From Phycisphaerales bacterium (GTDB taxonomy: Bacteria; Planctomycetota; Phycisphaerae; SM23-33): a DNA stretch of 11,632 nt. The notes under the pieces are model-generated. The model ran no database searches. It was given only the letters and a program-made list of their open reading frames with translations, and was not told where the DNA came from. The DNA lies in contig PMBX01000165.1 of assembly GCA_003153915.1 (NCBI GenBank), positions 1 to 11,632 of the forward strand, written 5' to 3'. Below, in pieces: positions 7,102 through 11,632 of this stretch (its first letter is position 1; every line of letters starts with the position of its first letter). Made by a program: the position numbers and the translations under genes.

Positions 7102-7665
7102 TCACTCCCCACCAAGGGGAGCGTACGGTTGACTGGAAGAGGGGCTGCTAGTAGCGCCCCTGGGACCACCGTGTCGCGGGTACGGTCCCTCGCCCCAGGG
7201 CTGGGGCCTGCCCGGGCCGCCGGGGGCCCTGTCCCGCTGCCTCTTGAGCAATTCGTCATACTGCCTGGCCTGATCGGCAGTTAAGATCTGCTTGGTCTGC
7301 TCGACCGCCTGATCGAAGGCGTGTCTTCGCTGCGAAACCAATTCCTCGATACGGCGGTCATAGTCCGCAAGTATCTGCTGATACTTGGGTTGCTGCTGGG
7401 CTGTCAGCAGCGAGGCGATGGCCTCGTCGCGTTGCTGGGCGATGGCCCGTCGCTGTTCCTCGTGTTGCCTGGCGGATGCCTCCATTGTCTCCGACCAGAT
7501 TTGTCGCATCTGTTCCCGCTGCTGGGCGGTTAGGTTCAGTTCGGCCATCAGCCAGGACCGGTCGCGCGGACGGTGGTGGGCCTTGCCCGCCACCAGGCCC
7601 AATGCTCCGCCTGCGGCGAAGGCCGCCACGAAACAAACCAGCAGGATCACCTTAGTTCGAGTCAT
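7102..7665 (-). CDS. Membrane-anchored Spy/CnrX-like LTxxQ periplasmic protein (metal or envelope-stress sensor)
   Basis: 187 residues. An N-terminal hydrophobic segment (5-27) has no obvious signal peptidase site, so it may be a membrane anchor, as in CnrX-type sensors. The periplasmic helical part contains three LTxxQ motifs: LTAQQ (45-49), LTAQQ (87-91) and LTADQ (128-132). These are spaced as in the heavy-metal-resistance/Spy/CpxP group. Histidines at 30-31, 68 and 115 are possible ligands. A Pro/Gly-rich tail (147-187) looks disordered. The ATG at 7665 is chosen over an upstream in-frame codon at 7707 because GGAG lies eight bases before it, the hydrophobic segment begins directly, and it overlaps the anti-sigma stop by 14 nt. 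It probably senses a ligand and acts on the anti-sigma factor. An alternative is a free chaperone like Spy. Confidence 0.8.
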   Translation of the reverse strand: MTRTKVILLVCFVAAFAAGGALGLVAGKAHHRPRDRSWLMAELNLTAQQREQMRQIWSETMEASARQHEEQRRAIAQQRDEAIASLLTAQQQPKYQQILADYDRRIEELVSQRRHAFDQAVEQTKQILTADQARQYDELLKRQRDRAPGGPGRPQPWGEGPYPRHGGPRGATSSPSSSQPYAPLGGE

Positions 7666-8107
7666 GTCCGTTCTCCAAGGACAAGTCCTGTACGACCCAC
7701 ACGGCAAATTGGTCTTCCTGTCCGGCGGGCGTCTCGCTGGGACGCTGAAGCACCGACGCCTCCCAGACAGGCGCCCTGGTGGATCTGCCCGTCATCGACA
7801 GGCTCCACATCCACAAGCCGCAGGCCACCAAAATCGTCGCCGCCACCGCCGTAAGAGCCTCGGCCAGGCGATTCAAGGAGAAGGAACCTGCCGCCTCCGC
7901 CGTCGCATGGAACCGCCGCATCGCCCCCACCGGCATCTCCACAGCCCCCGCGCCCTTCAACAAAGCCGAAAGCCTACCCAGGCGATCCAGCTCGGGCGTG
8001 CAGACCGGACAATGGCCCAGATGCTGCTCCAACATCGACCGGGCCGTCGCGTCGAGTCTGCCGTCGTGATAGGCGCTGAGTTTCTCGCAATATCCGCATT
8101 CGAGCAT
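7652..8107 (-). CDS. Zinc-finger transmembrane anti-sigma factor
   Basis: 151 residues from the ATG at 8107. The cytoplasmic N-terminal domain begins MLECGYCEKLSAYHDGRLD and carries the ZAS motif H29-x3-C33-x2-C36 (HLGHCPVC), with Cys4 or Cys7 as the fourth ligand. One hydrophobic segment (about 82-104, LAEALTAVAATILVACGLWM) is followed by a roughly 47-residue extracytoplasmic tail. It should hold the ECF sigma factor encoded just upstream and release it on a signal. AAGGAG six bases before ATG 8107 decides the start. An in-frame TTG at 8164 overlapping the sigma stop would add 19 residues and is less likely. The gene begins 49 nt after the sigma stop and overlaps the next gene by 14 nt. Confidence 0.88.
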   Translation of the reverse strand: MLECGYCEKLSAYHDGRLDATARSMLEQHLGHCPVCTPELDRLGRLSALLKGAGAVEMPVGAMRRFHATAEAAGSFSLNRLAEALTAVAATILVACGLWMWSLSMTGRSTRAPVWEASVLQRPSETPAGQEDQFAVWVVQDLSLENGHDSN

Positions 8108-8156
8108 GGGCTGCTCCTTCCCGGATCGGGGTGGGCTTCCATTGGCTGGGTTTTCT

Positions 8157-8726
8157 TCAGACAAGGTAGCCTCTCAACAATTCCTGAAGCGCCCGGCGGG
8201 CGCGAAAAAGCCTGGACTCCACCGTGCCTTGCGGCACGGAGAGCACTTCGGCGATTTCCTCGTAAGAAAGGCCCTGGAACTCACGCAGGACCACCACCTG
8301 ACGGTGTTCCAGCGACAAAGCATCCAGAGCCGCCGCAACGTCCATGCGAGCGTCCGACGACGGAGAGGCCGAAGGCGCATGTTCGGGGACCGACGACGAT
8401 CTGGCGGCTAAGAAACTCAGGAACCGCCGCCGTCCCCGCCGATGGACAGCCGCCTGGCGGAGGAGTATCTGCGTCAGCCAGGTCTTGAGGGAGGCTCGGC
8501 CTCGAAAGGCCACCAACCCGCGAAATGCGCCCGCAAACGTTTCCTGCACGATGTCCTCTGCGTCCGCAGCGTTGCCGGCCAGGGAGACAGCCAATCCAAA
8601 CAAATAGGCGCCGTATCGGTCCACCAACTCATGGAAGGCCGCAGAGTCGCCCTGTCGGGCCTTCGCCACGGTCTCCAGGTCGTTGGACGCCAAGTCGCCA
8701 CTCTCCCTGTCAGCCTGCGTCGTCAT
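8157..8726 (-). CDS. ECF-family (extracytoplasmic function) RNA polymerase sigma factor
   Basis: 189 residues. Region 2 spans about 26-97 and includes the core-binding and -10 motif DAEDIVQETF (55-64) and a following RGRASLKTWLTQI. Region 4 is about 130-185, with the helix-turn-helix LSYEEIAEVLSVPQGTVESRLFRARR (153-178), split here by the usual turn at SVPQGT. The linker (about 105-128) is Ser/Pro-rich. It directs RNA polymerase to stress promoters and is probably kept inactive by the anti-sigma factor encoded immediately downstream. The ATG at 8726 has no clear Shine-Dalgarno sequence, so translation may be weak or leader-dependent. I cannot assign a specific ECF group. Confidence 0.93.
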   Translation of the reverse strand: MTTQADRESGDLASNDLETVAKARQGDSAAFHELVDRYGAYLFGLAVSLAGNAADAEDIVQETFAGAFRGLVAFRGRASLKTWLTQILLRQAAVHRRGRRRFLSFLAARSSSVPEHAPSASPSSDARMDVAAALDALSLEHRQVVVLREFQGLSYEEIAEVLSVPQGTVESRLFRARRALQELLRGYLV

Positions 8727-8867
8727 CTGTATAGTTGCTTAACGAAGGAGGTTTCTTCCCTGTTGGGAAAAAAATCGCGGTTTTTTTGCGGACCCGAACC
8801 GGCCCATCCATCCCATCAAGCAAGTCTTCTTCTTCCTGCTCGCAATGTCCTTGTTCGACAAGATTTC

Positions 8868-8897
8868 TTGGAATTCCCCCCATAGACGGGATATTCT
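8868..8897 (+). promoter_or_regulatory. Possible housekeeping promoter for the divergent membrane-protein gene
   Basis: TTGGAA (8868-8873) and TATTCT (8892-8897) are separated by 18 bases. Each matches the sigma-70-type consensus at four of six positions. A start near 8904 would give a leader of about 29 nt before the ATG at 8933. The match is modest and the assignment tentative. Confidence 0.3.
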
Positions 8898-8911
8898 CTC
8901 GGCCGTGACCC
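8883..8911 (-). promoter_or_regulatory. Possible ECF-type promoter for the sigma operon
   Basis: On the minus strand GGGTCAC (8911-8905) is followed after 16 bases by CGTCTA (8888-8883). The second element is a common ECF -10 form. The -35 element departs from the classic GGAAC at key positions. If used, it would give a leader of about 150 nt and allow autoregulation. The evidence is weak. Confidence 0.22.
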
Positions 8912-8932
8912 TGCCGCCAAGTGGAGATATCC

Positions 8933-9418
8933 ATGAACGAAAATCCTCTCGCCTGTCGTGTCGAATGTCCCGCCGCCAAGGACCCCGCCGTGAGGCTGTT
9001 CATCCTAGCGGCCATGTGCCTGGGCTTCGGCATCTGGGCTATCTACGACCACTATGTACTGGGCAAGTATCCGTATCCACAACACTACGAGCTAAACCCC
9101 TACCTCTACTATCTCTTCAACCACTATATCCCCTATGTACTGATCCCACTGGGAACCTTCGTCCTGGTCTGGGGCATCCGCTTTCTTCACCGCCGGCTTG
9201 TCGCCGACGCCGAAGGCATCGGCTACGTGGGTAGCGAGAAGATCCGCTGGGATGAGATAAAGGAACTGGACGCCTCCCTGCTGAAAACCAAACAGATACT
9301 CTGTCTCCGCCACGGGGAGGGCAGAACGCTCATCCTGGATGCCTGGAAGTTGGAGAACTTCCGCGACCTGGTGGCTATGATCGAAACTCGCGTCCCAGCC
9401 GGGACGAAACGCATCTGA
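8933..9418 (+). CDS. Small two-TM membrane protein with PH-like cytoplasmic tail, function unknown
   Basis: 161 residues. Two hydrophobic segments (about 20-38 and 66-84) flank a Tyr-rich loop (39-68, DHYVLGKYPYPQHYELNPY). The soluble C-terminal part (88-155) has alternating strand-like segments (GIGYVGSEKIRWDEIKELD, then LCLRHGEGRTLIL) and ends in a helix (LENFRDLVAMIETRV). This is the layout of bacterial PH-like domains seen in small membrane proteins; the call is by pattern only. The ATG at 8933 is preferred over GTG 8921 because GGAG lies six bases before it. It diverges from the sigma gene and converges on the azoreductase gene. No partner or substrate can be named. Confidence 0.72.
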   Translation: MNENPLACRVECPAAKDPAVRLFILAAMCLGFGIWAIYDHYVLGKYPYPQHYELNPYLYYLFNHYIPYVLIPLGTFVLVWGIRFLHRRLVADAEGIGYVGSEKIRWDEIKELDASLLKTKQILCLRHGEGRTLILDAWKLENFRDLVAMIETRVPAGTKRI

Positions 9419-9498
9419 CAGCGAACGCAACCGTGGCCACCCCGACGCCTCCCTGGCAAGGTTTTCTTTCGGGCGCATGGCCGGCCGCGCCACACCAT

Positions 9499-10113
9499 TC
9501 ATATCTTGCCCGCCAGGTTCCTGGCCTCGGTGACAGCTTTAGCGACGATCTGTACGTTATCGGCGCCACTGAGGGTAGCTTCGATCAGGACGCTGCGAAT
9601 GTCAGAAAAGCCGATGAACCCCAGGACGGCCTCCAGGTATCGCTTCTGGAAGTCCATCGCGTCGCCGGGGGCGTAGGACCCGCCACGACTGAGGATCAGC
9701 ACCGCGGGCCTGCCGGTTACCAGGCCCTTGTAGCCCTCCGGCCCGTAGGTGAACGTCAGCCCGGGCTGGACCAACAGGTCGATGTAGTGCTTCAACCGGT
9801 AGGGAATGCCGAAGTTCCACATCGGGCTGGACAGGAGCAACAAGTCGGCTGACTTGAACCGGTCGATGACCTCGATGACCGCCTTCCAGGCCAGCGCGTC
9901 AGGGCCTTTGGGTTCGCTGCCGCCCAGCACCGCATATTTAGCCGCCGCGGCAGGGGCTTCAAATGGCGGAAGTTTTTCCCTGAACAGGTCCAGCTCCTCG
10001 GAGCCGAAGTTGCGGTGGCTTTTGAGGAATGCCTCCAGAAAGGCCTCGGCGACCTTGGTGGAATCGGAATTCATCCCGCGCGGACTTGCTTTGATATGCA
10101 GTACCTTCGACAT
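9499..10113 (-). CDS. azoR: FMN-dependent NADH-azoreductase (AzoR family)
   Basis: 204 residues, the normal size for AzoR. A flavodoxin-like cytoplasmic enzyme that uses NADH and FMN to reduce quinones and azo bonds. The N-terminus MSKVLHIKASPRGMNSDSTK gives the first strand and the FMN phosphate loop (SPRGMNSDS). The central MWNFGIPYRLKHYIDL and GLTFTYGPEGYKGLVTG, then AVLILSRGGSY, are the typical AzoR FMN-binding stretches. The ATG at 10113 is chosen over the longer frame because AAGGAG lies eight bases upstream and the family starts here. It is monocistronic by context: a terminator lies upstream and a convergent gene downstream. The real substrate may be a quinone rather than an azo dye. 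Confidence 0.93.
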   Translation of the reverse strand: MSKVLHIKASPRGMNSDSTKVAEAFLEAFLKSHRNFGSEELDLFREKLPPFEAPAAAAKYAVLGGSEPKGPDALAWKAVIEVIDRFKSADLLLLSSPMWNFGIPYRLKHYIDLLVQPGLTFTYGPEGYKGLVTGRPAVLILSRGGSYAPGDAMDFQKRYLEAVLGFIGFSDIRSVLIEATLSGADNVQIVAKAVTEARNLAGKI

Positions 10114-10157
10114 ATTGGAACTCCTTTTCAAGTTCAAGCCCCGTAGGCTCTCAAGGT

Positions 10158-10186
10158 ATTGTAGGCGGTTCCCCACGAGGCGGCGA
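10158..10186 (-). promoter_or_regulatory. Weak candidate promoter for the azoreductase gene
   Basis: TACAAT (minus strand, 10163-10158) is a good -10 element, 44 nt before the ATG. The -35 position 17 bases upstream reads TCGCCG and matches poorly. Because an upstream terminator isolates this gene, it needs its own promoter, but this one is only a guess. Confidence 0.25.
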
Positions 10187-10195
10187 TGGTGTGCG

Positions 10196-10232
10196 AAAAA
10201 AACAGATCCCCTGGGGAGTCCCAAGGGATCTG
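10196..10232 (-). terminator. Intrinsic terminator of the lipoprotein gene
   Basis: On the minus strand CAGATCCC and GGGATCTG (10232-10225 and 10210-10203) form an 8-bp perfect stem, extended inward past one mismatch by a short GGG/CCC pairing. Seven T residues (10202-10196) follow directly. The stem begins 34 nt after the stop at 10267. This is a textbook Rho-independent terminator. Confidence 0.9.
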
Positions 10233-10266
10233 GATGAATCGAAACTCCGTAGATGCTGCCGTGGTT

Positions 10267-11256
10267 TTATTGCCCGGTCAGCGTCTGGATGCGCTGCTGT
10301 GCCCAGTGGACGTTGCTCTGGTTGAATTGTTCGTGCTGGATGGTGGCTTGATAGCACTCGACGGCTTTTTCGACGTTTTTCAGACGGTAGTCATACACGG
10401 TGGCGGCCTGGAACCGCGCCGGTTCGCTGATGTTGGGATCCCACTGCCAGGCCCGCTCGTACCACTTCACTGCGCGGACATCCTCGTTGAAGTATTCCTT
10501 GTAGATATCTGCGATGTAGTATGCCGCCAGGGCGATGCGGGTAGAGCGCGGATACTTGGCGATCAACTCGCGGAAGAGCATCACCGCCTCGCGCTCCTTC
10601 TTGTAGTCGGTGGTGACGAAGGTGTGCAGCAGGCCCTTGCCATCGCCGAAGAGCTTACAGGCTCGGTCGAACAATGCCTCGGCTTCGGGGATCACGTCCA
10701 GTGGACGGAGGTCCGGGCCGGGAATCTCGGCGTCCAGGAAGTACAGGTAGGTGCGAACGGGATCGAACCGCTTTTCGATGGAGCGGATAATGTTGGCGCG
10801 GACGGTCCGGTTCTGGCGCTCGTAGAGGGCGGCCAGTTCGCCAAGGGAGGCCAGGTACGCCTGCCGGGCCGTGGCGACCCACTCCACCAGGATGCGTTCG
10901 TCGGCCTGGCCGATGTTCTCACCAGCTTCGGGGGGCAGGATATCCGGCAGCCCGTCCCACTGGAACGTCTGGGACTGCTGGAGGCCCTTAAGTTCCTGGC
11001 GGGTCCAGTTGAGCTTGTCGGCGTCGCCGACTTTCAGGAAGCGGCCTTCGAGCACTTCCAGGCGGTACTTGTAGTTCACCCTCGCCGTCTCCATCGCCGT
11101 GACGGCATTGACCTCTTGGGAATCATCCGGCGTGACAGTCAGGACGTTGGCACTGCCGGGTTCCTTCACCTTCGGCGCCGAGGGAGGCGTGTCGCAACCC
11201 GACAACACTACGCAGGCCGCCAGCAAGATCGCTGTCCAGGAAATTGCCTTGTTCAT
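10267..11256 (-). CDS. TPR-like outer-envelope lipoprotein of unknown function
   Basis: 329 residues. A type II signal peptide ends in the lipobox LSGC, with lipidated Cys21. A linker rich in Pro and Ser follows (22-50), then a helical domain (about 50-175) and a C-terminal helical-repeat region (about 218-325). The repeat region has TPR-type spacing: EAVMLFRELIAKYPRSTRIA, AAYYIADIYKEYFNEDVRAV, AVKWYERAWQWDPN and EKAVECYQATIQHE. Such proteins usually scaffold envelope complexes, but no partner is indicated. Asp22 follows the lipidated Cys. In enterobacteria this can retain a lipoprotein in the inner membrane; it is unknown here. The ATG at 11256 has AAGGAG about seven bases upstream. It is followed by a clear terminator and preceded by a candidate promoter. 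Confidence 0.83.
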   Translation of the reverse strand: MNKAISWTAILLAACVVLSGCDTPPSAPKVKEPGSANVLTVTPDDSQEVNAVTAMETARVNYKYRLEVLEGRFLKVGDADKLNWTRQELKGLQQSQTFQWDGLPDILPPEAGENIGQADERILVEWVATARQAYLASLGELAALYERQNRTVRANIIRSIEKRFDPVRTYLYFLDAEIPGPDLRPLDVIPEAEALFDRACKLFGDGKGLLHTFVTTDYKKEREAVMLFRELIAKYPRSTRIALAAYYIADIYKEYFNEDVRAVKWYERAWQWDPNISEPARFQAATVYDYRLKNVEKAVECYQATIQHEQFNQSNVHWAQQRIQTLTGQ

Positions 11257-11295
11257 GGAATGGCTCCTTGAGCTTTTGCCAAGTTCAGCGAGGGT

Positions 11296-11324
11296 ATTAT
11301 GCTTCCTCCGCGAATTTCATGCAA
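11296..11324 (-). promoter_or_regulatory. Candidate promoter for the lipoprotein gene
   Basis: On the minus strand TTGCAT (11324-11319) and CATAAT (11301-11296) are separated by 17 bases. The -10 matches the consensus at five of six positions and the -35 at three. The predicted leader is about 33 nt and leads to a strong AAGGAG site. Confidence 0.45.
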
Positions 11325-11477
11325 GGGACTCCGGAATTTCTCAGCCGTAAAAAAGAAACACCCTGACCTACGATGGGATATTGTTCCCCGTTTCCCCGGC
11401 GGCGGCAACCATGAAGTTGGCGCTTTGCGGAATCTTCAAGCACATCCCCCCTCAACCGCCCGCCGCCGCCTTTGCCG

Positions 11478-11506
11478 TTGACGCCGGGGCGAATATGGCG
11501 CACAAT
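11478..11506 (+). promoter_or_regulatory. Candidate sigma-70-type promoter for the right-edge gene
   Basis: TTGACG (11478-11483) and CACAAT (11501-11506) are separated by exactly 17 bases and match the consensus at five and four positions. A start near 11513 would give a leader of about 58 nt before the ATG at 11571. Confidence 0.5.
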
Positions 11507-11570
11507 CGCCCCGCGATATCTTTGGCGACCTGGAACCGCGAATTCCCCGCGACGGGAAAGGAACCTGTTC

Positions 11571-11632
11571 ATGTTCTCATCAAGAGTGGCAATCCTGGCT
11601 ATAACGGCTGTCTGCATAGTCCTGTTGACCGG
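11571..11632 (+). CDS. Start of an exported protein, truncated by the window edge
   Basis: Only 20 complete codons are visible: MFSSRVAILAITAVCIVLLT, with a Gly-type codon begun. A short polar start with one Arg and then a long hydrophobic core is a signal peptide or lipoprotein signal. The LLTG end would make a lipobox if Cys comes next. AAAGGAA precedes the ATG by about six bases and a promoter candidate lies at the right distance upstream. The family cannot be told. Confidence 0.6.
   Translation, partial: MFSSRVAILAITAVCIVLLT

Larger units (their letters stand above)
8727..8932. promoter_or_regulatory. Divergent intergenic region with stacked dyads and an A7/T7 inverted repeat
   Basis: This 206-nt gap separates the minus-strand sigma gene from the plus-strand membrane-protein gene. 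It holds TTTCTTCCC-TGTT-GGGAAAAAA (one mismatch, about 8752-8773), the repeat A7-TCGCGG-T7 (8768-8787), and three adjacent dyads CTTGT-TCG-ACAAG (8850-8862), AAGA-TT-TCTT (8860-8869) and GGAATTCC (8870-8877). Possible operators or curved DNA; no protein is assigned. Confidence 0.45.
11257..11570. other. 314-nt divergent intergenic region
   Basis: It separates the minus-strand lipoprotein gene from the partial plus-strand gene. I see a candidate promoter for each direction (listed separately) and G/C-rich tracts, but no convincing coding sequence, RNA gene or large repeat. Confidence 0.6.

Noticed and set aside
7385..8488. A 367-codon plus-strand frame opposite the anti-sigma and sigma genes
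   Set aside because: It is low-complexity in Arg and Pro, and spans three well-supported minus-strand genes.
9419..9498. GGCCGGCC palindrome with flanking GGCGC/GCGCC as a bidirectional terminator between convergent genes
   Set aside because: The palindrome has no loop and no T-run on either side, so it is probably ordinary GC-rich sequence. No terminator is claimed here.
10186..11271. A 361-codon plus-strand frame opposite the lipoprotein gene
   Set aside because: It looks protein-like in places, but it begins inside the terminator hairpin and is antisense to a gene with lipobox, ribosome site, promoter candidate and terminator.
11297..11617. A 106-codon minus-strand frame in the right intergenic region
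   Set aside because: It overlaps the signal-peptide gene start and both promoter candidates, has no ribosome site I can support and is rich in Arg and Gly.

Overview
The window looks like a GC-rich chromosomal segment from a Gram-negative bacterium, with Planctomycetota or a relative as the best guess. This is an inference. It rests on the style of the pseudopilins (an EF-hand-like insertion in a very long GspK, and cysteine substitutions in GspG) and on two small secreted proteins beside an ECF sigma factor. There is no rRNA or marker gene to settle the taxonomy. No tRNA, rRNA, CRISPR array, insertion sequence or integrase was seen.

Region 1 (1-6396, minus strand) is a type II secretion core cluster in the order gspE-F-G-H-I-J-K. 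It encodes the assembly ATPase, the inner-membrane platform protein, the major pseudopilin and the four minor pseudopilins. Every junction overlaps (ATGA, TAATG, GTGA, or 29 nt between G and H), so the genes are probably translated as one coupled unit. gspK runs off the left edge of the window with no stop codon inside it. The secretin GspD, GspC, GspL/M and the prepilin peptidase are not here.

Region 2 (6486-8726, minus strand) lies directly upstream of gspE in the same direction. It encodes an ECF sigma factor, a zinc-finger transmembrane anti-sigma factor, a membrane-anchored Spy/CnrX-like protein with three LTxxQ motifs, and a Met-rich secreted protein. The first three overlap each other. 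This looks like an envelope or metal stress-sensing module of the CnrH/CnrY/CnrX kind. A strong 11-bp GC hairpin sits in the 89-nt gap before gspE, so the secretion operon may be partly insulated from, or attenuated downstream of, the regulatory module.

Region 3 (8727-11632) holds a divergent small membrane protein with a PH-like tail (8933-9418, plus), a convergent FMN-dependent NADH-azoreductase (9499-10113, minus), and a TPR-like lipoprotein (10267-11256, minus) with a clear intrinsic terminator. At the right edge is the first 62 bases of a plus-strand gene starting with a signal peptide. The 206-nt gap between the sigma gene and the divergent membrane-protein gene contains several stacked dyads and an A7/T7 inverted repeat.

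The most interesting point is the physical coupling of a sigma/anti-sigma/LTxxQ sensor module to a type II secretion core. This suggests, without proving, that secretion capacity is tied to envelope or metal stress.
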